Below, piece by piece: positions 36,508-46,003 of a stretch of DNA of 64,000 bases. The notes under the pieces are model-generated. The model did no database searches, was not told the DNA's origin, and saw only the letters and a list, made by a program, of their open reading frames with translations. Numbering within the stretch: the first letter of the stretch is position 1; each line of letters begins with the position of its first letter. The translations under genes were made by a program, and so were the position numbers. Source of the DNA: Atkinsonella hypoxylon (lineage: Eukaryota; Ascomycota; Sordariomycetes; Hypocreales; Clavicipitaceae); assembly GCA_000729835.1 (NCBI GenBank), contig JFHB01000026.1, positions 62,001-126,000 of the forward strand, in the 5' to 3' direction.

Positions 36508-38623
36508 ATGCCTGAGTATCGTCACGTCCGGAGCGGCAGCCTCAATATACCAAACGCCGCTGCCGCTGTCAACTCATCCTCTGCAATGATGGCCCGGAGC
36601 CCTCCAAGTACGTTGATTAATTCCATTGCCATTTTTTTTTTTTGAATTTTTTGCCCTCGTCGGCGGCGACGTCCTGCCTACACTCCCTCTCCTTGCCTTG
36701 TGCGGCGGCCGAGATTGAAGTCCCGCCCCCACCTCACCATAACCACATATGTGTCTTGTCTTTGATCTTAGCAATTCGCCGCATCCTGTCAGAATCGTCA
36801 TTGCCTTCTTCTTGTTTGCCCGGTGATTCGACCGCGTGCTTTGCTGACTGTCATGTGCTACCACCAACAGACACATCTCACGTTCCATGCAAGTTCTTCC
36901 GTCAAGGAGCTTGTCAGGCCGGCAATGCCTGCCCTTTTAGCCATGATCTTGGCGCAGCATCTGAGACTATTTGCAAGTATTTTGCAAAGGTTTGTTAAAT
37001 GGCACCTCGCCCTCTCACATAGGGAAATCAAATAACTTCTCGATATCTTTGCTGCCGCTGACGCGATTTTTGGGTTCTCTGCAGGGCAATTGCAAGTTCG
37101 GGCCCAAATGCGCCAACATCCACATTCTGCCCGACGGCCGACGCATAAATTACGGCAAGAATGGTGTCACGATAGGGACCACTCCCGTTAATCTCGCCGG
37201 CCGACCCTCACCGAACCCTGCATCTCCGGTGCCTGGATCCTCCACCGTGTACCAGCAACCCTCTGCCAGCGCCCTCACATCTTCGCTGTATGGTACAGAC
37301 CAGCCGGCTTATCCGAGCGCTTTTGGCGGCGACGAGCGCCATGTTTCCGGTCAATCCCACCATCTTGGGCGCCAGCCGAGTCTCGATAATGGCATCCAGT
37401 CGACCGATTCGCCGTACGCTCATTCAGCGTATGGCTCACCTCGAGACGAAGACGCAGCTCGCTTGGGTTTTGGCCTCTCGCCAGTAAACGGCAAGGGCTT
37501 GTCTATACTTGACGCTCCTCTGCCCGCTTCCTTTGATTCAAATGGCATATCCAATGCTGCTCGCTTCCCGGCCGCGCCATGGCCATCGTCAATGCCGTCC
37601 AAATTTGGTCTTGAATCTCCAACTCCTTCTCTGAGCAACGCAAAAGATTCACGAACTTCTGAAACTCTCAAGCTCCTGCACACTTCGGCATTTGGCTCGT
37701 CAGAACATCTGGTCACTCCAACAGCAAATAGCCCTCCCAACCCGCACATGACCATGGCCGACGAATATTTCGGCAAGCGAACCATGCACTCATCAAGATA
37801 CGCAAAATCTCGTATGCTGAGCTCTAGCATGCCCAAAACATCTTCAGTCGATCGAGACTGGGAAGCCGAGTTCGCATTTGATGATGACAACTTACCCGAA
37901 AATTATGTTCCCGAGAACCTACAGGAGCTTTTGACGCCTGCTGAGAAGGCGAGACGGGGATCAATGCGGGTTGACGACCCTGTCATCGATGGCGTTACCA
38001 AATATGGTAGTCCTATAGGGACTAGTCTGAGCCGCTGGGGCTCTCTGTTCCAGCGTCAAAAAGAAGAAGAAGACGCCGCCAGAGCGGCTCGCAGTGTTGG
38101 ATCGGCTTTTGGTCACGTAGGAAGTCCCCTTCGAAAATCGACACTCGCACAAGAAATGGACGATGACTATAAGAGCTTGAGGCCGGGTAACAGGCCTTCC
38201 AGCGGTCGGGCTGTTAGTGACTCCATGTCTGTTCTTTCTCAGCAGCTGCAGCGTAGCAGGCTCGATGATGGGGTCAGCTGCTCGGGCTCAAGTCCGCATC
38301 TACACCCTGCCAGCGCAAGACTGGTTTCTGGTGGCCTCGCCCCCATTGGAAAGGACCGCGGACAGGAACGTCATGTGTCCAGCGGAAGTGTTAGTTCATC
38401 CTTGACTGGTCGTTTCACCACGCCCATCGACGAAGAAGATCCGGCGTTTGTGTTTGCTATGGAGGACGAAGACGATGCTCCCAGTACGAGAATGCGCAAG
38501 AGAATTTCAGCAGGCTTGAGCATGGGAACCCTAGGCGGCTACTCCAGCACCGTGGCCGGTAAAAGTACGTCCAACCATGGTTCCAAGGAGACCAGCGATT
38601 CGGTCCCAGTCAATGGACGTTGA
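36508..38623 (+). CDS. CCCH zinc-finger protein, Scp3 (spindle poison sensitivity)-like
   Basis: 585 residues from exons 36508-36607, 36871-36989 and 37085-38623; introns of 263 bp (donor GTACGT, acceptor CCAACAG) and 95 bp (donor GTTTGT, acceptor CTCTGCAG). Two CCCH fingers of CX7CX5CX3H type: C40-C48-C54-H58 and C68-C76-C82-H86. The second is interrupted by intron 2 between K73 and G74. The fingers are followed by NIHILPDGRRINYGKNGVT, a block conserved in fungal proteins annotated after fission-yeast Scp3, then a long Ser/Pro-rich region with acidic patches (DWEAEFAFDDDNLPENYVP, EEDPAFVFAMEDEDDA). CCCH fingers usually bind RNA; role not determinable. I start at MPEYRHVRSG (GCCATGCC context). 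In-frame ATGs at 36304, 36346 and 36364 would add a Pro/Ser-rich extension that looks like leader. Confidence 0.82.
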
Positions 38624-40120
38624 TAAATGAGTCGCTGAATTCGCGATCCTAGGGCTCTTGCAAGCATCGCTCCTGCCTGCTAAAGAAGTGCTTAGAGTGG
38701 ATGGAGATGAAGTTTGACGATCCCGCATATTACAGCATAGAATGCTTGCATACTTGCTATTCCAAGTACACTGCGGAGGAGCAATTCATGTGGTCTCAGC
38801 TCAGGCCTTGATGCCGCGGGACGCCGACGACGGAATACCAACAATCAAAAGGAACACAACAAAATAATTGGGAGGCTTACATCATAGTGCGTAAAACCCA
38901 CTGATCAGGAGCAATGGGAGTTGCAGATTGGTTGCCATCTAAAGCGTTGCCCTTTGTGTTTTCTCATCATCCTGCTTGCGGCTGGAGCCGCACTTTACCC
39001 TCACACCTGTGTTGAAAGACGTGAAGTGGCAGTGATGGCCAAACGAAACATACGTCTATGTGTGTAAAGCAAGCACTTTCCCTCCTTTCTCGGCTTTCTT
39101 CTTTTTATGTCAACAAGACGTAGCGTACTGCTATCTACGGAAGCGTGAGCTTCCCAGTGGTCACGCCACCTGTCATAAATTTAAACAGGTAGCGGTTATG
39201 AGGAGAGAATCAAGATACGGCACTTGCGGAACCAAAGACAATGACTTCTGGCAGGTCCCGAGGTTTACGTAAAAAGAAAAAAAAGCCCTTCACATCACTC
39301 CGTCGCATACACTTCTCTACAGCTCGCATCGCTACAATGGCGATGTGAGACAAAGGGAAGAGGGCCAAAAATCAATTACCTCCTCTTGGAGGCGTCAGGA
39401 TAACTTTCATACGGTGTTATAATGGAGTGCGGCAGGCAAAATGGTTGGGGTTCGACTTTGACACATGTCGATTTTGATGTTTCTGGAGTTGGTTCCATGT
39501 CCATGGCGTATCCAACAAGACTGCAGCGTCTGCTGCCTACGACTTGGATGATTTTGTGGGAAAATTCCAAGTGATTTGTGTGATCATTCGACCTGACGTT
39601 GTGATTTGTGAATTGTTTCAAGTGTCTTTGATTCCCTGCTGTCCGTGACCGCTTCTCCGGCATTCTCGAATCAACGTGACTAACTAAGCAAGCTCGTCCC
39701 ATAGCGCTAGATTTCGTCTCAAAGCTGAACTGAACATGCGACCGCCGTTTTGCAGCTTGAGTAAATAAAGGCTGGACCGCCATCGTATGTATATCTCGAC
39801 ACATGCTATTTATTACACCCAGGCCTCCTGTCGACAATATTGAGTGGAAAAGACGGCTATCCTGTCCGGTCCGTCGCAGGAATGAGAAATGCCACTGGTG
39901 ATTTCAACTCGGAACAAGCCAGCGATAACAAAGTACGCATAGAATGCACCGCATGTCCACATCCAATACCTCAAATGGTAGGTAGTCGAGAAATTTGTGT
40001 CTGAAATTCGTTTCCTCTATGAAGCCTACAACTTCTGCCACTCCGACCTCCCTAGTGTAGAGTAGATAATAGTACAAATATATATCGGAAAACCCCCGCC
40101 TCTTCCACCGCGCATGGCAA
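38624..40120. other. gene-free stretch between two convergent genes
   Basis: 3' sides of the CCCH gene (plus) and the acyl carrier gene (minus). A 153-codon minus-strand frame at 39376-39837 begins with TTG and its composition is not convincing. Confidence 0.5.
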
Positions 40121-40637
40121 TTAGTGAGCATCGGGCTGGGAAAGGATATACTCGACCGCCTTATCAACTACAACAGTGTCAGCAGCACAGGGTAAACGAG
40201 AAGGGGGGGGGAGGGGGGGAGCCACACGAACCGGAGTGAATCGAGTCGGCGTCCTTGTCGGGGATCTCAATGCTGAATTCCTCCTCAATGGCCATGACCA
40301 CCTCGACCGTGTCAAGAGAGTCGAGGCCCAGGTCGTTGGCGAAGTGGGCAACAGGCTTGATCTGCAACAATCTTAGCTACACGTCCAAGGAGGACAGACC
40401 CATAAAGCGTACATTGGCAACGTCGTTGACCTATTTGCGTTAGCGAGGCGTCGGGAGGGCAGCGTAGGGGGAACGTACCTTGTCGAAGCCCTTGAGCAGG
40501 CTCATGATCCGGCCCTCGACCTCCTCTTTCTTCAGGCCGGCGCTGTACATGCGTATGCCCCAGGGAATGGGGCGCGCGCGGACGGCCAGTCTGGTGGCTG
40601 GTCGGGGGACAGCTCGGAGGAAGGCGGTGCGGAACAT
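40121..40637 (-). CDS. mitochondrial acyl carrier protein (complex I NDUFAB1-type)
   Basis: 117 residues from four exons: 40479-40637, 40413-40430, 40232-40361 and 40121-40167. Exon 2 is only 18 nt (VNDVAN) and is required to restore the family sequence. Splice sites: GTACGT/AAATAG, GTACGC/TTGCAG, GTTCGT/TTGTAG. The N-terminus is Arg-rich and acid-poor (MFRTAFLRAVPRPATRLAVR), a mitochondrial presequence. The phosphopantetheine site is Ser74 in FANDLGLDSLDTVEVV, followed by MAIEEEFSIEIPDKDAD and DKAVEYILSQPDAH. It carries acyl chains for mitochondrial fatty-acid and lipoate synthesis and is also a structural complex I subunit and partner of LYR proteins. The adjacent upstream gene encodes another complex I subunit in the same orientation. 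Confidence 0.93.
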
Positions 40638-41297
40638 TGCGGGCGGTTTGGATGGTGTCGATGATGGGATGGCGGGCTTTGGGGAGCTTGGCTGTTAAAT
40701 TTCTTGAGGTTGAGCTGGGTGGTCACGTGAGCCGGTGTCTACCCTGGACTATATATATATATATATATATACATACATACAGCGCAAGTGCGGGTGGCGA
40801 GATAGATATATTGCTTGTGTGTTCGGTCTCAGCTGGGTTTGCAGATCTGGGTTGGGAAGAAAGACGGTTAGCGACCGAGTTGGTTTGTTCTTGGGTCTGA
40901 TCTTCATGCATGCATGGAGTCTGTTCACATCTCATATTGTCTGTCACTTGGGTTGTTGTGCTTGTAGGTGCCGAAAGATGCGTTTACTTTGTTTGATTGG
41001 GCTTAGCTCACTCAGATTGGTAGAGTTGGGTTTTGACAGGTTATGGCAGACGCGCAGTGGCTAGCCTTGTTGACATCGCCCAACAGGTTCAATCATTTAC
41101 ATTCTTCCATATAAGTTTTGATTGCGTGATGCGGTATTAGCTTTAAGCTTAATTATGTACAATGCCCTGTTGTGAGCCCACACCCGTCGCTCTACATCAT
41201 GACACCCCATCATCAATCAGCCTCTTACATTGGTACCAAAAACAAAGGAGTGTATAAAATTTACGTGGTTGTTGGCTAGCTTTTGATCTTCGGTGGT
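40638..41297. other. intergenic region between two complex I genes
   Basis: Promoter of the acyl carrier gene and 3' side of the NDUFS8 gene; contains the (AT)n tract listed separately. Confidence 0.5.
40750..40780. repeat. (AT)n / (ACAT)n microsatellite
   Basis: About ten AT units followed by ACAT units, 113 bp upstream of the acyl carrier start codon. Confidence 0.9.
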
Positions 41298-42256
41298 TTA
41301 TCGGTAAGGAGCGTCGGCGCGAATTGCTGCGGCCAGTTCAGGCTCCCATTTATCTCCGTTGGACAACAACTTCTCTGTTATGATGTCAACTTTAAAGTAA
41401 CCCCCGACTGCCCAAGAGGCTGAACGCACCTTTGTTATACAAGAGCTCCTCTCTCGTCTCGGTGGCGTATTCGGCATTTGGACTCTCAACAATGGCGTCG
41501 ACAGGGCAGGACTCTTGGCAGAATCCGCAGTAAATGCACTTGGTCATGTCAATGTCGTAGCGAGTGGTTCGGCGGGAGCCGTCGGCACGCTCCTCGGCTT
41601 CGATAGTAATGGCTTGGGCAGGGCAGACCTAAGGGATTCCATTAGCTCAGCATATGGACGGTTGACAAGCTCCAAGTTGTTCGGTACATACTGCCTCGCA
41701 CAGCTTGCACGCGATGCATCGCTCTTCACCGGAGGGATATCGTCGGAGGGCATGTTCGCCGCGGAACCGGGGGGAAATGGGACCCTGCGAAGTTTGTTAA
41801 AATTCCGATCTTGGCGTCTCACATATCGAGATGTGCTCGTCATATATTGTACCTTTTCGAAGGGATAGTAGATGGTATATCTATGGCATGATCGTTAGCG
41901 CAACATGCCGTCCTCTAGCTCCCGTAGGCAGCCGAAATCGCATCGTAGAACATCACGTACGGAGGTCGGAAGAACTGCTCCATTAGGACGTACATTCCTC
42001 TTGCCATCTCAGTCAAGAGGAAGTACTTGCCCAGCCGATCCAGAGTGCTCTCCTTGTCCCAAGGCCACTCAACCCGTCTACTGGTTCGAAAGTTCTTAGG
42101 AGGCGGTCCCATAGGAGTGGCATATCCTCGCTTCTGGTATGACTGAGCAGCCATAAGTCGGTTTGCCACAACCATGAGCGAACTCGTGGCCATCCAAGTT
42201 CCGGCAAGCTGTCGTCGCGCAAGCATGACCGCGGAGGTTTGCGTAGCCCGCGACAT
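41298..42256 (-). CDS. NADH:ubiquinone oxidoreductase 23-kDa (TYKY, NDUFS8) iron-sulfur subunit
   Basis: 230 residues from five exons: 41961-42256, 41853-41880 (28 nt), 41692-41784, 41430-41628 and 41298-41374; all four junctions rejoin the conserved sequence exactly. This matrix-arm subunit carries clusters N6a and N6b that pass electrons towards ubiquinone. Both ferredoxin motifs are complete: C131-IA-C134-KL-C137-EAV-C141-P and C170-IY-C173-GF-C176-QES-C180-P. Between them lies EAEERADGSRRTTRYDIDMT, typical of the family. The N-terminus (MSRATQTSAVMLARRQLAGT) is a mitochondrial presequence. The 3' splice site of intron 4 is CATAACAG. Confidence 0.95.
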
Positions 42257-42648
42257 GGTTCAATTCGATGAAGGATACGGTGCCAGGCGCGGCTGCGAGT
42301 GAGGAAGTAGAGGTGGCGGCGACTAAGGCCTGTCAACGACAATGTGGCGAGCTAGAGTTCTCTTCTTTCCAGGATTGGGAGGGTTGTTGCTACAGGATTA
42401 CATTGCTCGGGATGTGATTGGTGCTCTGCGTGCACGTGATGAGCCACGTGCCTCATCATTGTATCATCTTTCGCCTCCGACAATTTTATGTTCTTGATGA
42501 GAGAGTCTATGCCCGAGTGGCGTGAAAATTGATGTTTCTATCTACTCAGCATAAAGTCATTGACGTGGATATAATTGATTGCGAAGGAGGAAAAAGTGAT
42601 AAAATAAGGAGGGGAAAGAAGCTGAGAACAGCGAGTTGAACTAACCAG
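42257..42648. other. NDUFS8 promoter region
   Basis: Upstream of NDUFS8 and downstream of tRNA-Asp; contains GCACGTGAT and CCACGTGCC E-box-like words near 42430-42452. No gene seen. Confidence 0.5.
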
Positions 42649-42656
42649 AAAAAAAA
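42649..42656 (-). terminator. RNA polymerase III terminator of tRNA-Asp
   Basis: Eight T on the transcribed-sense minus strand starting 4 nt after the tRNA 3' end. Confidence 0.75.
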
Positions 42657-42659
42657 TGG

Positions 42660-42731
42660 CTCTCCCGCCGGGAATTGAACCCGGGTCTCAAGCGTGACAA
42701 GCTTGCATACTGACCACTATACTACGGAAGA
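42660..42731 (-). tRNA. tRNA-Asp (anticodon GTC)
   Basis: 72 nt without intron. Acceptor stem TCTTCCG pairs with CGGGAGA (one G-T wobble). Anticodon stem CAAGC/GCTTG closes the loop TTGTCAC, which gives anticodon GTC. T arm CCGGG-TTCAATT-CCCGG holds the B box. D-arm region has AGTGGTCA. Confidence 0.93.
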
Positions 42732-43457
42732 TTAAGTCAATTTGCGAGCCGTGGACGGTCGCTGTAGTGGGTCTTGACAGGCCAATGCCCAAATTATCCT
42801 ATATACTCCATCCCACCACTACTTGGTACCTTAGTCTTAAGCGCCGCCAGAGGTACTTACAACTACTTCAGGCCCAACTAGACGCCCGTCTCTATTCAAG
42901 AACATCTTCAAAACTACACCCATCTCTGATTACATACACGCCCATCTTCGAAAATGACATCGCTCATGAGACCCGAAAGAACGCCACTCAACAATTGTTG
43001 GTCCAAGCCACAGCTGTGTTGCCCACCGGTCCCTTGAAGTGGTGCGGCTTCCTGATCCTTCTGGCAGCTTGCTCAACACTCTTCCCGACCTTTCCCGTTT
43101 CCTTCCCTTCCCTTCTCCTCATTGCCTTATTCAAAATCTCCCATTTTCTTCCCCCCTAGCGCGGAATACGCCTTTTGGCAATAGAAGCTCCGCCAGCCGA
43201 ATGCGATACCCTCCCACCATGGCTTCTCGACGGTGGCGCTGGACGCGGGGACTTATAAGCGTCCTTCCAGGATTAATCCCTTGCGGATCTTATACAGCAT
43301 TAAAAGGATAAAAGTTTCGATGAGAATAGTTATATGTCCTTTAATACTAAGGAGGTTCAGTCTTGCTTGTGGAGAGTTTAGAAGAGGTAAGGTCTCTCTC
43401 CCTATTTCTGCCCCTGCAACCTGCTAAATAGGCATAGCTTTTGCGATTCGTGTAAGA
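42732..43457. other. stretch between tRNA-Asp and the kinase pseudogene
   Basis: A 130-codon plus-strand frame at 42767-43159 begins with GTG and is not convincing. Parts of 43170-43440 may be eroded 5' sequence of the kinase pseudogene, but no frame continues into it. Confidence 0.35.
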
Positions 43458-44054
43458 TATACTCATCCCAGGCTTAGCTGGACCTATACGTGGGCAAGAG
43501 AGATGTACAGGAGTATTTTCAAGCCTTTCTTAAGAGTTACGTCCAGCAGTCGACCGTTCTAAGGCTGTGCCTTAGTCCAGAAGAATAGATTTCACACCGC
43601 AATGAGAGTGTCTCACTGCTGAAACGCAAGGCTGAGGATAAAGAGGTCAACGATTACATTCAAAGCAGATGGAAGAGGCTGCTAGCCACGCTTGGAATTC
43701 AAGGGCTATCTTTACGTCGCTACAGCCGAACGCTTGACGAAGCTCTTAAGACGGGACATGTCAGCTATGAACAGAAGCAAAAGTATCTGGAGGACATCCA
43801 AAACGGCATCGCGCATCTACACTCTCTTGGGTTAGTGCATGAGGACATTAATCCTGCCAACATAATGATAGACGACTAAGAGAATAGTGTAATGCTGATT
43901 TTATTTTGACTCCTGTCGGCTGGCAGGCGAGCCTATGGGCCGTAAGGTTGGGACACCCGGTTGGTGTACAGTTCCTTGCTCGGAAGTTGCCGACTTCGAG
44001 CATGACCAAGTTGCGTTGCAGCTCATAGAGCAGTATCGTCTTGCTAGTAGCTAA
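43458..44054 (+). pseudogene. protein-kinase-like pseudogene
   Basis: A plus-strand frame encodes a kinase-like C-lobe broken by TAG at 43586-43588 and TAA at 43877-43879. Before the first stop it reads DVQEYFQAFLKSYVQQSTV. Between stops it contains IQNGIAHLHSLGLVHEDINP then ANIMIDD, which corresponds to the catalytic loop of atypical fungal kinases. After the second stop a short shift at about 43900 leads into FDSC and then EPMGRKVGTPGW in another frame, ending at TAA 44052-44054. Two stops plus a frameshift make it non-functional. Both stops are reachable from Gln codons by one C-to-T change. It faces the intact atypical kinase 330 bp downstream, but the two sequences are not close copies by eye. 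Confidence 0.75.
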
Positions 44055-44386
44055 TACAATGCTTCTGTCTTGGTCAGGACCATTCATGGGACAAGAAGGT
44101 GCCAGATGGCATTGGATCAAGAAGACGGAGTCTAATTTCAAGTCTTGTTAGCACAGCACCACTGGACGTGCAGGACCAGACTTGCGCGGCTTCCTGGGCC
44201 TTTTCTACGTCCCAATGTAGCGCAGGCCATGTCGCAGGCGGCAGACCTTAAGGCTCTTGTTGTAAACTCGTCGGTGTCGATATTGAAATTCCGTCAACGC
44301 GTCATGAACCAGCCACAACAAGCTTTCAGAATTATGAGTAGTCTATGAACAGAACCAGTCTCACTTACGCTTGAAGCAGGTTCCTA
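44055..44386. other. short spacer between two converging kinase loci
   Basis: Contains 3' sides of both kinase loci. No other feature seen. Confidence 0.5.
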
Positions 44387-45178
44387 TTAGATTCCAAATC
44401 TTTGTGTTGAGACGCGTTGCCCCCCGAGCGGCCCGTTCGATGTTGCATCTAGCGCAGCAATAACCTCCATCATCGAATTATATTGACCAGACCAGCAGCC
44501 GAGCATAACGCCACTCAGCTGCAAACCCTGAGTATCCGGAAATTGGTGCCGGAAGAATAGATCCTGCACGAGACGATCTCGATCGTCAGATGCAGCTAGC
44601 TCATAGAAGGTCGGTTTGCCCGTCAGTATCTGATAGACCACGCAGCCATACGCAAAGATGTCGCTCTGCAGATCGACCGAGGAGTTCCTTCGGTTATACC
44701 ATTTATATGCCGCGGTTGCTTCCTTTCCATCAATACTGCACCCCTCAAAGTCGATAATCTTTAGTTGACCATCCACGATGACCATGTTCTCGCATGAAAC
44801 GTCAGCATGGATAATGCCTTGCTGATGGATATACTGAAGCCCCTCCGCAGCTTGTCTTATCCAACTTAGTCGTTTCTCAATAGGGGTGATGCCGTTGGCA
44901 TCCACTAATGATAAGGGTATGCCACGTTCGAGGATGATAGACTTTGCGTCTGCTTCGTTGAAGTATCCGATGATATTAGGATGCGAACCGAGGCGATCCA
45001 AAGCTTGGCACTCGCGGATTTTACTTTCAAGTTCCCAATACTCCTTCAAGACCCAGTCTTTGTCAATAGCGTAAACAGCGGCGGAGGTACCATGTGCGAG
45101 AAACTCGAGCGTGTTGAAATCAATTGGCACCTGCGGGCTGAGACTGCGTGAATTACGCGGCCTGATCATGCTGGTCAT
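44387..45178 (-). CDS. atypical small protein kinase
   Basis: 263 residues, intronless, first ATG at 45178 (MTSMIRPRNS). Compact kinase fold nearly without extensions: glycine-loop region LAHGTSAAVYAI, ATP-anchoring K45 in WVLKEY, helix-C E56 in KIRECQ, catalytic loop HADVSCEN (D126, N131), metal-binding D143 in IIDFEG, and DIFAYGCVVYQILTGKPTF in the C-lobe. HRD is replaced by HAD and DFG by DFE, as in many orphan kinases expanded in filamentous fungi. The key Lys, both Asp and Asn are kept, so activity is plausible. Substrate unknown. A small Cys-rich ORF ends 48 bp upstream on the same strand, and a decayed kinase converges from the other side. Confidence 0.82.
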   Translation of the reverse strand: MTSMIRPRNSRSLSPQVPIDFNTLEFLAHGTSAAVYAIDKDWVLKEYWELESKIRECQALDRLGSHPNIIGYFNEADAKSIILERGIPLSLVDANGITPIEKRLSWIRQAAEGLQYIHQQGIIHADVSCENMVIVDGQLKIIDFEGCSIDGKEATAAYKWYNRRNSSVDLQSDIFAYGCVVYQILTGKPTFYELAASDDRDRLVQDLFFRHQFPDTQGLQLSGVMLGCWSGQYNSMMEVIAALDATSNGPLGGQRVSTQRFGI

Positions 45179-45226
45179 GCTATGGCTCACGAGGGGTCAG
45201 CTTGGTGATAGCAATTACTAATGTTG

Positions 45227-45472
45227 TTAGAATCTCACATCTTCAAATATCTCACCACCAACTGAGGCACCGGAGTCTCGACAGATCCTGCAAGGTCCTC
45301 TGCGATGTGAATCAAAATGGAGCCCTAGGGACTGGTCGAGGGTCGGATTGTCACAACGAGGGCCAGGCTTAGGTTGATTAGCGCACCGCTTGAAAATACG
45401 CTTTACAATTCTGTGCTGAGGATTCCTTCGGCATTCGTCGTTGATGATGTTTGCAGTAGTGTATTTGCACAT
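45227..45472 (-). CDS. small Cys/Arg-rich hypothetical protein
   Basis: 81 residues from ATG 45472 (MCKYTTANII) to a stop 48 bp before the kinase start. Cysteines are grouped as MCK, DECRR, RCANQ, RCDNP and GPCRICRD, which could bind a metal. The pattern resembles small fungal hypothetical proteins starting MCK with spaced CxxC pairs, whose function is unknown to me. It is co-oriented with the kinase and too close for a normal promoter, so it may be an upstream ORF in the kinase mRNA or a separate short gene. A GTGAGA near its end and a CCATAG before the kinase ATG could splice, but that join does not keep frame. Confidence 0.5.
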   Translation of the reverse strand: MCKYTTANIINDECRRNPQHRIVKRIFKRCANQPKPGPRCDNPTLDQSLGLHFDSHRRGPCRICRDSGASVGGEIFEDVRF

Positions 45473-45549
45473 TGTATGGTATAGGGCAGTGGCTGGGGCG
45501 AGACGGTACGGCGTCGAAGTAATATGGAAGCATGTCAGGAATTCCAACA

Positions 45550-45588
45550 GTCACAGTTACAGTCACAGTCACAGTCACAGTCACAGTT
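45550..45588. repeat. CAGTCA-type hexanucleotide microsatellite
   Basis: About six consecutive units of CAGTCA with one CAGTTA variant. Confidence 0.9.
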
Positions 45589-45624
45589 GAGTGGTGAAGC
45601 CTGGGATTTCAGTGGGTGTATGGG

Positions 45625-45912
45625 CTACACCCACTGTACAGCCCTAGCCATAGTAGCTTTCCTAGCCTGTAGGTTCTGCTGAGGCCTGTGCACAGGGCCG
45701 CTACAGTGCTTAGGCCTTCTGTGCAGGTCCTCCTGTTTAGCAGTACGTCGCCCTACTCTCCCTAGTGTAGGCAAGACGGCTGCATTCCTCTTCTCCACCA
45801 CGTCCGCCGTCCTTCGCTTCGACATGTCCGAGTTCCAAAATACCCCCGCCTTCAACCACAGCACCACGCACTGACTGTCCTTCTCGCTAAGTTTATCGAG
45901 CACGATGAACAT
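45625..45912 (-). CDS. hypothetical 95-residue ORF, possibly a gene fragment
   Basis: ATG at 45912, an in-frame TGA three codons upstream. The N-terminal third (MFIVLDKLSEKDSQCVVLWL) is protein-like; the rest is Arg-rich and less convincing. The start resembles the segment FVVLDDHTASDNKTS in the decayed gene 0.7 kb away on the same strand, so this may be a second fragment of a related gene. No function assigned. Confidence 0.3.
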   Translation of the reverse strand: MFIVLDKLSEKDSQCVVLWLKAGVFWNSDMSKRRTADVVEKRNAAVLPTLGRVGRRTAKQEDLHRRPKHCSGPVHRPQQNLQARKATMARAVQWV

Positions 45913-46003
45913 GTTGTAGTTTCATCTCGGACCCGTCTTCCCGGAAGCGGCTACGCGCAATCGTGTCGCAATCCATGGCAAATGGCTCGATCAAGACCTA
46001 AGC

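Noticed and set aside
39376..39837. 153-codon minus-strand frame
   Set aside because: Starts at TTG, no recognised domain; probably chance.
45130..45240. Fusion of the Cys-rich ORF with the kinase by splicing
   Set aside because: The GTGAGA donor and CCATAG acceptor join out of frame and hit a stop at once.
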